Under the pieces are notes generated by a model. The model did no database searches. It was not told the origin of the DNA and saw only the letters and a list, made by a program, of their open reading frames with translations. Shown here piece after piece: positions 26,582 to 37,500 of a stretch of DNA of 64,000 nt. Origin of the DNA: Gaetbulibacter sp. S0825. GTDB lineage: Bacteria > Bacteroidota > Bacteroidia > Flavobacteriales > Flavobacteriaceae. The position numbers were made by a program, and so were the translations under genes. Position 1 is the first letter of the stretch, and each line of letters opens with the position of its first letter. The stretch spans positions 186,001-250,000 of the forward strand of contig NZ_JAATJT010000001.1 in the NCBI RefSeq assembly GCF_011777505.1, written 5' to 3'.

Positions 26582-29500
26582 CTACTTAACTATAATTTTT
26601 TTGTTAATAATTCCATGAGAAAGTGAATTGAATTTTAAAAGGTAAACGCCATCACTTACACTAATAGCTATCTCATTAGTAGATGCATTAATATTATGGA
26701 TTGAAATTTCTTGACCAGCTAAATTGTATATCGATAAATTATTTAAATCTATATTATTAGTATTGACTATTTTAATTTTTGATACATTAGAATCGTAATA
26801 TGCTAATAAACCATGATTTATTTCTGTTTCACTACTTTCAACTGTAATTTCTTGTTGGAATACCAAAGAAAATCTATCATTATAAACACCAGTTTCAAGG
26901 TTTAAACTAAATACCTCATTGTTAATTTTAAAGGTTTCTTCTGTCTCTTTATCTTTTACATAAATCGACATACTTGGGTCTATATTTTTAAGTTCTTCAA
27001 TTCTAATACTAATCACTCCGTTTTCGGCAACAACCAATCCCAATGGAAATTCTTGAGCATTATTTAAGGCATCTACACCTTGAATTACAAATTTGCCATT
27101 ATTAATATTCCAATACATATCCTCTTCATTAACATCAACCATAAATGCATCATACCCTAAATCAAATCCTTTAGAGGCATTATTATTAACACCTAATAAT
27201 AATTGTCGATGATAGCCTTTTGGTGAATCGTAAATTATTCTTATTGATGATTGTTCCACAACCTCATTACCACTTCTATTTATAGTCTTTAATTTCTTTT
27301 TGCCTGACGTTCTTAAAAAAGTAGATTCGACATCTTGTTCTGTTACAAAAACTCGTTGGCTATTCTTGAATACGATATTGCCACCTACTACATTTGTTAT
27401 AGCTGCAGCTGGGTCATTATCGTTAAAATGACCATCAAGAGCAGTAGATACAAAAAATCCTTGGTTTACTGGAATATATTGTCCTGGTATTTTTGTCCCT
27501 AGTGCTGGGCCTCCAGCATTAGAGGTGTTATTAATTAACACATCATTAGAAATTGCTGCTGTACCTCCTGTTAAATTATAAGTAGCGTAACCACCAACGT
27601 AATCTCTTAAGTAGTGTGAGTTTTCTTCACCAAAATGATCCCAAAAATATAATGCTCCATTAATTACATTCACAGCATTGTTACCTCCATCAGCAACACT
27701 TAAGTTATCTAAAATAAAATCTGCTGCATCAATCGCAGATGGGTAAGGGTTTCCAATCAATCGTTCTACATCACCTGAGCTTTTATCAAGTGGCAATGTA
27801 ATATCCCCATTATTTGGCAAGCCCTTAAATACATAATTTTGATTTGTAGCTATTGTTATGGACCCAGAAGTCCCTTTCATTGTGAACCCTTCTCCTGGAA
27901 GCAATGATGAAGTTTCATCAATAGAAGTCCATGCATAGTAATCATCTTGAGGGCCGTAAAATGTATACATCCAGTATGTACTAATTGTTCTTGGAGTTGT
28001 AGGTGTGTTAGAGTCAGCAGCAGTATAAGCTGTATCAAATGTTAAACTTGTATAAGCAGATGACGTAGTACCATCATTTAAAACACCAGAGATGGTTTGA
28101 TTAGCATTAGTACTTGTAATTCCAATTCCTCTGGTTCCAGTATTTCCAGTTATTGGACCTACCGAAGAAGACCAATAGTTATAATTAAATCCATTAGCTG
28201 TTCCCTGTTGATCTCGCTCTATAAATCCACCACTATCTGCATCAATAATACTTCCTTCGTCTTGAACTAATTGTGACTCACCAACCAAATCTATTATACC
28301 ATCTATTTCTAAATAATGTGAGATGGTGAGAGCTTGACCCAAATTAGTTTCGTCTTGAGTGCTTCCTGGATCTGCCATTGTTAGTGTTCCTGCTGTTTGT
28401 TTTAAACCTAGAAGTGAAATATCTCTGTCTCCAGAAGTAATGTCATGTCCTATTTCGACAATATTCCAATCAATAATAGTTGTTCCATCCAAGCTTAATG
28501 AATTTGGCACTACTTGATCTGTATTATTACTCCAAGTAGTAGCGGTATCCCAGGCACCATTCACTGCAGAGACATAAGGCAATGGTGTTGTTTGCGAAAC
28601 AGCTAACTCCTTATCTTTATCTAAATATTTTAAACGCAGAAAATTTCTCTCATCTGTTAAACCTTCTACCGTAGAACCATAGAATGAATTAAAATCATAA
28701 TATGCTTTTAAATTGCTCCATGGAATAGTAGCAACTTCATTACTTGAGCTTGCTGAAGGAATTATTTTTCCACTAACAAAATCTCCTGTTACTTTTTCGA
28801 TTTCTTGATTCATTAAGTACCGAACTTGAACTTCTGTTAACTCTTGGTCCCAAACATAAATCTCATCTATTTCTCCTAAAAAGGGGTTAATAATTGTGTT
28901 CTTATCAATATACACAGCACCAACAGAAAAACGATTAAAATTTGGTGTAGGTGGTTCTACGTTTTGTTCAGATTTATCTAAAACACCATCGACGTATAAA
29001 AAGATTGTTCCACTTTTATATACAAAAGTAACCTGATGCCATTTTCCGTCATTTAGTGCCATAGATGATGTAAATCTAGGAGTTATGTCATTATCTACCA
29101 TCACTTCAATTTGATCAGATGCATTTAATCTTAATTGTAATTTAGTGCCTTTAGCCATTATAGTTCTTGTATTGGCACTAGAGACACTCTTTACCCATGC
29201 AGAAATTGTAAATGCATCAATATTTAAATTCAAGGCATATTCACCTACCAAATAATCTGTGGCAGTAATAGTCACTGAGCGATTACCAGCTAATTTAGAT
29301 ACTTTTCCAAATGTAAAATACTTTATACCATCAAAATCATACCAGGTTTGTAGATTGGACCCACCATCAGATTTCAAAGGAATAACATCAATAATATCAG
29401 CATTTCCAAAAGTATCTGAATCTGCTACTACTAAGGCATATTCTTCATCAGTTGCTAATGTAAATCCACTAAAAGCAGCTGAAGGGATGCTCACAAATAC

Positions 29501-31570
29501 ATTTCCTACATCACCATTAACATCATCTTTAGATTCTACAATTTTCCATTGTCTTAAAATTCTCGTTAAAGATGTCGTGATTCCTGTTGTAATAGTAACT
29601 GTATTAGATCCACTTGCAGTATAGGCAGCATCGTTGCTTCCCCAAACCAAGAAATCTCCATCCTCTAAAAATTCATTAGTATTTGCAGTATTAGTTCCAA
29701 AAATACCTCCTAATCCAATAGTAACTTCATTAATTTGGTTTATTGTTTTAGACTGTTTCTGGTTTAAATCAGAAATTGAATCTTTACCAATTCCTGCTAC
29801 ATGATAATTATATCCTGCATTAGTAGAAATATCCCAAACGGATGTTCCAAATGAATTAATATAGTCCTTTTGTGCTTCAGTTGAAGTCCCTAATGTAATG
29901 CCATATTTAATTCCTAAATAGGATTCTATTTTTTGTCTATCTGCATCAGAAACACGCTCAGCAAATGTAAAAATTTCAGCGACTCTTCCATTAAGATTCC
30001 CTAATGTAGCATTTCTATTTCGTCCAATATTATAAGGTGTTCCTAAAACCACATCTGGATCAGGTACTGTATCAACTGACCCTACATTCTCAAAAGTAGT
30101 TATAGTTTCGGTAGATGTAACAGCGTCGTCTACACTATTGTATAGAATACGCATGCCATCAGATACTGTTGTTGTACTATTTCCAGCATTAATAATACTT
30201 GCAGCACTATATGCCCTAGTTGTAGAGCCTGGTAAAGCATAATATGGGTTTGATGTAGATGAACCTTGATTATACCATAATCTTTCACCAGTTAAATTAG
30301 TTGTGTAATTGCCTAAACCAACTCCAGTAACATCGTCAGCATCATCTATATAATTTTCTGGAGTTAAAATATCAGAAATGGATCCAGAAAAAATGGTCAT
30401 CCCGTTAGAAGTTGCGACATCGACATCAGACTCCATCACTATAAATATGTCTTGGCTATAAAAGCCATTATCGTTATTATATAGATATTGACTTATTGTA
30501 CTTCCATTGTTTTCAAATTCTATAACAGGATTAAAGTTAATGTTTGAAGTAGCATCATCTATATAAGTTGGTTGATTTGCAGGTGTTGCCTGTGCTGCAT
30601 CTTTCCCATTTGTTCCAATATCTGCCCAGTTAGAAACCTTATCACTACCATCTTTAGTAACACCCCTTGTCGCTTTAAGCCAAAGTCTAAAATCTGCTGT
30701 AATACCTCCAGGTCCAGGAATATTATAATCAAACATTTCAGCACTAACATCAAAGGTATATGTTGTATTGTCATTGTTAGATATACTAATAGTAGATGTT
30801 AACGTCCCAGAACCAGCAATAGGCCCAGTAAATATAACTCTAAAGATTGCATAAGATCCTGGATCAATACTAGCAGTGTATGGCAATGGAGTAAAGGTCG
30901 GGGAAAACATCACTCCATCTAAGGAAAACCCATTAGATGGAACACTAGTACTAGCTGTTATGCTAGAAATTTCTAATGGACAACTTCCAGTATTACTTAC
31001 AATAAAATTTCTAATTACTGTAGCACCTTCATCTACAATACCATAATAAGTTCCATTGGCTGCAGATGTATTAGTTGACCCATTAATTATATCAGCTGAT
31101 GGCGTCCCTCCTAAAACTGAAATCACAGGCGACGAATTTACTACTAAAGTAAAGGTGAAGTCTGGTTGATTTCTTATTTCTATTATTACATCTGTTATTG
31201 CAGATGTACCGCAAATAGCATTTATGTTTTCTATTTCAAAATCTAAATTTTTATTCCCATTACCATTACAAGAAACTTGTTTAATATTTTTTCTGGGGTT
31301 ATTTGGAGAAATATCAAAATCTGTAGTATTCGTGATATCTACATCTCTAATTCTTAATCTTTTATTATTTTTACAACTAGAAGCATCAATATTTGTAATT
31401 CTAAAATCGAGGCTTGCTCCAGCATTTATAGTAATTGTAGAGCCTTGAGTAACAACAGCACCTCCAACAACTTCTAGTTGCATAGTTTGAGAAAATGCAG
31501 ATGAACCAATTAGTAGTATAAATACTAATAGTCTTAAAGCCATTTTGCTAGGGATTTGGGCTTTTTCCAT
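26582..31570 (-). CDS. Giant secreted protein with LamG domain and T9SS type A sorting domain
   Basis: The 1662-residue protein has a signal peptide (LLVFILLIGSSAFSQ). After it come an Ig-like choice-of-anchor D region (about 150-285, GSCPLEISSITAS), a lectin/DUF8202-type repeat region with KYGITLG and NYHVAGIG (about 285-740), a LamG/concanavalin-like domain (about 770-930, NDGKWHQVTFVYKSGTIFLYVDG) and further beta-sandwich sequence. The last 75 residues are a type IX secretion signal (LSIYNLAGQEIS...GVYLLKFN...KKIIVK). It should be exported by the Por system and attached to the cell surface. LamG suggests binding of glycan or protein ligands; no catalytic motif is seen. It may start at the second Met (31543). 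It faces the D-aminoacylase-like gene across a shared terminator. Confidence 0.85.
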   Translation of the reverse strand: MEKAQIPSKMALRLLVFILLIGSSAFSQTMQLEVVGGAVVTQGSTITINAGASLDFRITNIDASSCKNNKRLRIRDVDITNTTDFDISPNNPRKNIKQVSCNGNGNKNLDFEIENINAICGTSAITDVIIEIRNQPDFTFTLVVNSSPVISVLGGTPSADIINGSTNTSAANGTYYGIVDEGATVIRNFIVSNTGSCPLEISSITASTSVPSNGFSLDGVMFSPTFTPLPYTASIDPGSYAIFRVIFTGPIAGSGTLTSTISISNNDNTTYTFDVSAEMFDYNIPGPGGITADFRLWLKATRGVTKDGSDKVSNWADIGTNGKDAAQATPANQPTYIDDATSNINFNPVIEFENNGSTISQYLYNNDNGFYSQDIFIVMESDVDVATSNGMTIFSGSISDILTPENYIDDADDVTGVGLGNYTTNLTGERLWYNQGSSTSNPYYALPGSTTRAYSAASIINAGNSTTTVSDGMRILYNSVDDAVTSTETITTFENVGSVDTVPDPDVVLGTPYNIGRNRNATLGNLNGRVAEIFTFAERVSDADRQKIESYLGIKYGITLGTSTEAQKDYINSFGTSVWDISTNAGYNYHVAGIGKDSISDLNQKQSKTINQINEVTIGLGGIFGTNTANTNEFLEDGDFLVWGSNDAAYTASGSNTVTITTGITTSLTRILRQWKIVESKDDVNGDVGNVFVSIPSAAFSGFTLATDEEYALVVADSDTFGNADIIDVIPLKSDGGSNLQTWYDFDGIKYFTFGKVSKLAGNRSVTITATDYLVGEYALNLNIDAFTISAWVKSVSSANTRTIMAKGTKLQLRLNASDQIEVMVDNDITPRFTSSMALNDGKWHQVTFVYKSGTIFLYVDGVLDKSEQNVEPPTPNFNRFSVGAVYIDKNTIINPFLGEIDEIYVWDQELTEVQVRYLMNQEIEKVTGDFVSGKIIPSASSSNEVATIPWSNLKAYYDFNSFYGSTVEGLTDERNFLRLKYLDKDKELAVSQTTPLPYVSAVNGAWDTATTWSNNTDQVVPNSLSLDGTTIIDWNIVEIGHDITSGDRDISLLGLKQTAGTLTMADPGSTQDETNLGQALTISHYLEIDGIIDLVGESQLVQDEGSIIDADSGGFIERDQQGTANGFNYNYWSSSVGPITGNTGTRGIGITSTNANQTISGVLNDGTTSSAYTSLTFDTAYTAADSNTPTTPRTISTYWMYTFYGPQDDYYAWTSIDETSSLLPGEGFTMKGTSGSITIATNQNYVFKGLPNNGDITLPLDKSSGDVERLIGNPYPSAIDAADFILDNLSVADGGNNAVNVINGALYFWDHFGEENSHYLRDYVGGYATYNLTGGTAAISNDVLINNTSNAGGPALGTKIPGQYIPVNQGFFVSTALDGHFNDNDPAAAITNVVGGNIVFKNSQRVFVTEQDVESTFLRTSGKKKLKTINRSGNEVVEQSSIRIIYDSPKGYHRQLLLGVNNNASKGFDLGYDAFMVDVNEEDMYWNINNGKFVIQGVDALNNAQEFPLGLVVAENGVISIRIEELKNIDPSMSIYVKDKETEETFKINNEVFSLNLETGVYNDRFSLVFQQEITVESSETEINHGLLAYYDSNVSKIKIVNTNNIDLNNLSIYNLAGQEISIHNINASTNEIAISVSDGVYLLKFNSLSHGIINKKIIVK

Positions 31571-31716
31571 TTTTATTATTTAGGGCGAATAACAACTTAA
31601 AAAATCGTTTAAGTGTGTTAAACTCTCGATAAAGATACATTTTTTTCTTAAAATTTAAAAATCATAACAAATTAAATCTCATAAGAGGATATTAAAAAGT
31701 ATTCTATTTTTTATAA

Positions 31717-33198
31717 TTATGAAAGAGAACGATAATCATCATAAGCTCCTTTCATTTTTATAATAGTCTCTTTAATTGTTTTATTATTTACCGAACAATA
31801 TCCCATAACTAACCCATTTTGAGGTTTTGTTCCAAGGTAATAATTGCTTAATGGATGCGCTATAATATCTTTACTTCTCAAAAGTTTAGCCAGTTTTTTA
31901 TCATCAATTGAATTGAGTAGAAATCCTGTTATATGCATTCCTGGATTTAAACTATCTAAAGAAATTTCGCTATCAAAATAGGAATTAAAAGTATCTACAA
32001 ATATTTTTTTTCGTTCAATTGACACTTCTATTAATCTTCTTAAATGCTTGTTTAAAAAATCTCTTTCTATAAATTCACTTAACACTTGTTGTTGAGAAGG
32101 AGAGACAAACCTACTTGATTGTTCATATAATGATACCACCGTATCTATCAAATATTTTGGAACTATCATATAACCCAATCTAACAGATGGATGCAGTAAC
32201 TTATTAAAAGTTCCTAGGTAAACCACTCTATTATCATCAAGACTATGAATAGCCGAAATTGGATTCTCCCAATTACTAAATTCATGATTATAATCATCTT
32301 CTATAATCAAAGCTCCTTTTTTGGAAGCCCATTTTAAAACTTCCATCCTCCTATCTAAAGTCATTTTAACGCCTGTTGGATATTGATTAGAAGGTGTTGT
32401 ATAAATTAATTTAGGTTTTGAAGTTTTAATACTTTTAATATTAATTCCTTGAGGATCTAAATTTGCTGTTATTATTTTCGCCTTTAAGCTACTAAATAAG
32501 CTAAAAGCATGTGGGTATGTAGGGTTTTCAATTACTACTTCATCTTTAGGGTTAATTAATGCATCTCCAATTAAAGACAATGAATGTAGAGAGCCAGTAG
32601 TAATAATGATTTGATCTAAATTACAGTTAATATTTCTATTAATCTTTAAGTAATAACGAATATTTTCCCTGAGTGATTTCAACCCAACAGTATTAGAATA
32701 TGATAATTGAGAAGGTTTTACATTCTTCCAATACTTATTGGTTAAAGACTTCCATTGAGAGACAGGAAAAATATCTAATGGTGGTAATCCAGGTCTAAAC
32801 GCAATGCCTTTTTCACTTTCGTTATTAATAATTTGCAAGTTTTGTCTAAATGAGTTTCCTCGTCTAGATATAATAGGGTAATTTCCTTTGTCTAGTTGAT
32901 TATATAATCTATGCTTTATTTTCTTTGCTTTTGAAGAAGTAATAAAATAACCAGATCCCGGTTTAGATTTTATATACTTTTCCAATAGTAATAACTCATA
33001 TGCTTTAATAACTGTACTTCTTGACAATTCCAAATCCTTAGCCAATACTCTTGTAGGAGGAAGTTTAAAATTATCACTTAATGTTTTGCTAATAATTGCA
33101 TTTTTAATAGATTTATAAAGATTAAAGTATTTACTTTTCTCAATAGTCCCTCTATTGTACCCATGATTTTTTAGAATGTTGCTAATGTTATAGTTCAA
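31717..33198 (-). CDS. MocR-type regulator (GntR winged helix fused to PLP aminotransferase fold)
   Basis: The 493-residue protein has an N-terminal GntR winged helix (about residues 15-80; LPPTRVLAKDLELSRSTVIKAYELL) linked to a fold-type-I aminotransferase domain. There TPSNQYPTG, the IIEDDYNHEF aspartate and the LGTFNKLLHPSVRLGY lysine region mark the PLP site. MocR proteins sense an amino acid or amine through PLP and control its catabolism genes. The only in-frame start near the beginning is TTG at 33198. It is divergent from the M14 carboxypeptidase-SusC-SusD operon, which is probably its target; two direct repeats lie between them. Confidence 0.9.
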   Translation of the reverse strand: MNYNISNILKNHGYNRGTIEKSKYFNLYKSIKNAIISKTLSDNFKLPPTRVLAKDLELSRSTVIKAYELLLLEKYIKSKPGSGYFITSSKAKKIKHRLYNQLDKGNYPIISRRGNSFRQNLQIINNESEKGIAFRPGLPPLDIFPVSQWKSLTNKYWKNVKPSQLSYSNTVGLKSLRENIRYYLKINRNINCNLDQIIITTGSLHSLSLIGDALINPKDEVVIENPTYPHAFSLFSSLKAKIITANLDPQGINIKSIKTSKPKLIYTTPSNQYPTGVKMTLDRRMEVLKWASKKGALIIEDDYNHEFSNWENPISAIHSLDDNRVVYLGTFNKLLHPSVRLGYMIVPKYLIDTVVSLYEQSSRFVSPSQQQVLSEFIERDFLNKHLRRLIEVSIERKKIFVDTFNSYFDSEISLDSLNPGMHITGFLLNSIDDKKLAKLLRSKDIIAHPLSNYYLGTKPQNGLVMGYCSVNNKTIKETIIKMKGAYDDYRSLS

Positions 33199-33233
33199 AA
33201 TTGGTATGCGCTAATTTTTATTAATTGGTATGC
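33199..33233. promoter_or_regulatory. Direct repeats AATTGGTATGC, probable MocR operator
   Basis: Two identical 11-bp copies lie at 33199-33209 and 33223-33233 (24-bp period), immediately upstream of the MocR start and of the carboxypeptidase gene. MocR regulators are known to bind spaced direct repeats between their own gene and their target, so this is a natural operator. Confidence 0.7.
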
Positions 33234-33290
33234 ATAATATACAATAATAAAGAACTAGTTTTATACTATTTCCTTTTAAAAATTAGAGCA

Positions 33291-34544
33291 TTGAAAAAAC
33301 AAACGCCATTCCTTCTTATTTTAATCATATTCCTTTTACTATTGGTAGGATGTACAGGTGCGAAAAAAGTGGCTTTTAAAACACCCGTAGATACAACTAC
33401 TAAACCAATTCAAAATCAAGTAAAAAAAACATATACGATAAGTGAACTAGGTGTTTTTGCTTCAAATGAGTTCGACGGCGCTCGACTTAATGGTTTTGAA
33501 AAACTAAACGATACAACTGCAACTGTTTTTATTTCTCCTGAAAATGGACCAATAAACAATAGCCCTTATTATGCTTTTAAAACTTGGTCAAATACCCCAA
33601 AATCTTTTTATTTTAAATTTAAATATCCTAAAGGCTATAAGCATAGGTATGTTTCAAAAATCAACGAGGGAGGTAATTGGCGAATTATTGATTCTAGTAA
33701 TGTTTTTACAAATGACAGTTTAGTCACTATCAAACTAGATATTGGCAAAGACCCAGTTACTGTTGCTGCTCAAAAAATACAATCGTCTACACATGTTGAG
33801 GAATGGTATACCGATTTAACTAACAAAAACTCTCAATATGTTACTCTAAAAACCATTGGCAAGACTACTTTGGGCAAAAACATACCAGCTTTAGACATTC
33901 ATAATGGTGAAACCAATAACAAGGACATTATAGTTCTAATTACAAGACAGCATCCTCCAGAAGTTACAGGGTATTTTGCATTTCAAAGCTTTTTAGAAAC
34001 AATTCTTAGCAATTCTAAACTTTCTAAATCTTTTTTAGACAAGTATCATATTATTGCATTTCCTATAATGAATCCTGATGGAGTCGACTTAGGTCATTGG
34101 AGGCATAATGCTGGAGGCATTGATACAAATAGAGATTGGTCTAAATACAATCAACCAGAAATAAAACAAGTAGTTAACTTTATTACAAAATCACTTAAAA
34201 AAAATAAAGCAAAACTTGTTTTAGGGTTAGACTTTCATTCTACTTGGTATGATGTGTTTTACACTAATAAAAAAAGAGAAGGGACTTCATTACCAAATTT
34301 TGTTAGTAATTGGTTCACTGCTCTAGAAGAGAATATACCTAATTATAAAGTAAACGAAGCCGCAGGAAATAGCACAAAACCAGTTTCTAAAGGTTGGTTT
34401 TTATATGGCCATAATGCTGTTGGCATTACTTATGAAATTGGAGACACAACACCAAAAAAGAATATTGAAGAAATTGGAAAAGCATCAGCCAATCAAATGA
34501 TGCGTATTTTATTAAATACAAAAATGAATTTATTAACTAATTAA
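33291..34544 (+). CDS. M14-family zinc carboxypeptidase lipoprotein
   Basis: The protein of about 417 residues starts most sensibly at TTG 33291 (LKKQTPFLL), giving a lipoprotein signal LLLLVGC; the longer frame from 33225 would overlap the MocR operator. The catalytic domain has the M14 zinc set: QHPPE (HxxE, about nt 33950-33964), MNPDGVD with NRDW (substrate binding), LDFHS (third zinc ligand) and the catalytic Glu in TYEIGDTTP. A beta-sandwich domain of about 170 residues precedes it, as in periplasmic M14 enzymes of Bacteroidota. It would trim C-terminal residues from peptides at the outer membrane or in the periplasm. It is followed 6 bp later by the SusC gene. Confidence 0.88.
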   Translation: MKKQTPFLLILIIFLLLLVGCTGAKKVAFKTPVDTTTKPIQNQVKKTYTISELGVFASNEFDGARLNGFEKLNDTTATVFISPENGPINNSPYYAFKTWSNTPKSFYFKFKYPKGYKHRYVSKINEGGNWRIIDSSNVFTNDSLVTIKLDIGKDPVTVAAQKIQSSTHVEEWYTDLTNKNSQYVTLKTIGKTTLGKNIPALDIHNGETNNKDIIVLITRQHPPEVTGYFAFQSFLETILSNSKLSKSFLDKYHIIAFPIMNPDGVDLGHWRHNAGGIDTNRDWSKYNQPEIKQVVNFITKSLKKNKAKLVLGLDFHSTWYDVFYTNKKREGTSLPNFVSNWFTALEENIPNYKVNEAAGNSTKPVSKGWFLYGHNAVGITYEIGDTTPKKNIEEIGKASANQMMRILLNTKMNLLTN

Positions 34545-34550
34545 GAAAGT

Positions 34551-37500
34551 ATGAACAAAAAATTATTTTATTTGACGCTTGTCTTCCTGTTTTCAAGTGC
34601 TGTAATATTTGCGCAAAAAACAGTTACAGGTACCGTTAATGACAACAATGGAGTTCCTTTACCTGGAGCAACAGTCATTGTAGAAAACACAACACAAGGA
34701 GTAAGCACTGATTTTGATGGAAACTTTGAAATAAGTGTTTCTGAAGGTGCTGTCTTAATTGTAAGCTACGTTGGTTTTAAAAACGCTAGAGTACAAATTG
34801 GAGCACAAAATAATTACGTAGTCACTCTTGAACTCGACAACACCCTTGAAACCGTTGTAGTTACAGCTCTTGGTTTTACCGAAAATAGAGATGAACAAGG
34901 GTCAACATCATCTGTAGTTGAAACAGATCAAGTTGTCCGCTCTGGAGAAACCACAATAGCAAACGCGCTTAGTGGTAAAGCTTCGGGTGTAAAAATTACA
35001 CGTTCTAATGGAGATCCTGGTGCAGGAAGTGCTATTAGAATTCGTGGAGCCAATACAATTTCTGGTGCAAGTGACCCACTAATTATTGTAGATGGTGTGC
35101 CATTAAACAATACCACATCCTATGCAGGTGGAAACGCATTAACAGGTGGTCGATCTGGAGGTATTACTCAAGGTTCTCGTCTTAATGATATTAATCCAGC
35201 AGATATTGCATCAATAACAGTTCTAAAAGGCGCCTCTGCTGCTGCTATTTGGGGAAGTAGAGCATCTAATGGTGTTGTAGTAATTACTACAAAAAAGGGA
35301 CAAAGTGGTGAAGCAAAAATAACTTATTCATCAACATATTCATTTGATGAGGTTTCAGAGAAAATCCCTATGCAAAATACTTATGGACGAGGAAGAAGTG
35401 GTAGCCCTGCTTTAGGCACATCAACAACTGCTGAGTCTTGGGGAGATTATATTCCTGACCGTTCTGGTGGTGCTGATATCTTTGATACTTCTGGCCAATT
35501 CTTTACAGCAAAAGATGGTACAGTATATTATCCTGTCACAGCTAAAAACTCTAGAGAAACCTTTGTAGATTCAAACTGGGATTCAGTATTCCAAACTGGA
35601 GATTTCTGGCAAAATGATTTAACAATAAGTGGTGGTGCTGATAATAACACCTATTTCTTCAGCCTCTCCAATTTACAACAAAATGGAATTATTAGAGGTG
35701 CTGATTATGATCGTACTAATTTGAGGTTAAATTATAACGCTAAACTAAACGATATCATTTCACTATCTGCTAAAACAAGTTACACATATACAGATTCCAA
35801 TAGAATACAGCAAAGTTCAAATACGGCTGGTGTGATGCTAGGTTTATTAAGAACATCTCCAGATTTTGATCAAAGAGATTATATTGGTACTTACACAAAT
35901 AGTAGTGGTCAAGAGTTTACTAGAAGACATCGCTCTTACAGAAGACAAATTGGTAATAGCTCTAACCCAAGCTATAATAATCCACTTTGGACTGTACATG
36001 AACAGGTAGCACAAACTATCGTTAATCGTTTTACCATGACACCCGAAATTACTATTAGACCAACAAACTGGCTTCAGGTAATTACTCGTGCAAATGCCGA
36101 TGTAAGTGATGATAGAAGAATTTACTTCTTCCCAATTGGAAGTGCTGGTAGTGATCGTTTAAATGGTGCATATCAAGAAGATGAAATTGCTACTCGTGAT
36201 TTAAATCTTGATGTATTAGGTAGAGCAAATCTTGATATTACAGACAACTTAAACTTAACTGCAACACTTGGATGGAATCTTAATGATAGGAAGTATAATA
36301 GAAACTCTGGTCTTATACAAGGGTTTTTAGTAAACTCTACAAAACAGACAACATCTTTGAACACATCAGCCGAGGCATCTTCTTTTGATGGTTTTAAAAC
36401 ACATAGAAGGTCAAATCGTGGTTATGGAATTTTAAACTTTGATTTTGCTGATGAACTATTCCTAACTGTTTCAGGTGGACTTGAAGCGTCATCAACAGTT
36501 AATGGAAGTTTCTTTTATCCAGCCGTTGATGCGGCATGGAATTTCACACAAACTGCTGTAGAGTCTGATGTACTTTCTTTTGGAAAGATAAGAGCTTCTT
36601 GGGGTCAAGTAGGTGTACAACCTGGGCCTCACAATTTTGAAACTTTAGCTGAAGGCGGGTTTACATATTCTACTTACAGCGATGGCATTAGTATTGATGG
36701 TTTTGGTGGTGGATTTAGATTGGATAATAACTTAGGAAATCCAAACTTAAGTCCAGAAATTAAAACTGAGTGGGAAATTGGAGCTGATCTTCGATTTTTT
36801 GAAGACGATCTTTCATTTGGAATCACTTATTATAATAACAAAATAGAGGATATTCTATTAAATGTTAGTTTATCTCCATCTTCAGGATTTGCAACACAGT
36901 ACGGAAATTTTGGAGCAATGAAAAACAATGGGCTTGAAATTGATCTTGGTTGGAAAGCTATTAAGAAAGATGACTTTACAGTTTCAGCAAGCTTAAACTG
37001 GTCTAAAAATAATAATGAAGTAACCGATTTGTTTGGAACGGAAAGCATCAACTTATCTCCAGGAGCATCTGTGAGTTCTAGAGCTGTTGTTGGACATCCT
37101 CTAGGAGTATTATTTGGAACTGGTTCACAAAAAAATCCAGATGGAAGCTATCTTTTAGATGCTAATGGATTCCCTCAAATTACAGCAAGTCCAGAAGTTT
37201 TAGGCGATCCTAATCCAGATTGGAGAGGTGGTCTAGGATTAGACGTGAGTTATAAAAAATTCAATCTTAACGTTGTTGTAGAACATTCTCAAGGAGGCGA
37301 TTTCTCACCAAGAACATTATGGGTGTTACGCCGTTTTGGTACAACTCAAGAAACTGCAGGTCGTTTAACTTTAAATCAAGATCTTGTAAATTATGCAGGT
37401 AATACAATTACTTCTGGCACTACAGTTCGAGGTAGAATAAAAGATTTTGGTGGCGGCCCAGTTTTACTAGACGAAACCTGGTATAGGACTGGAATTGGCG

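Noticed and set aside
29259-29624. 121-residue plus-strand frame inside the giant LamG gene
   Set aside because: It lies wholly antisense to a well-supported coding region and shows no domain; a shadow frame.
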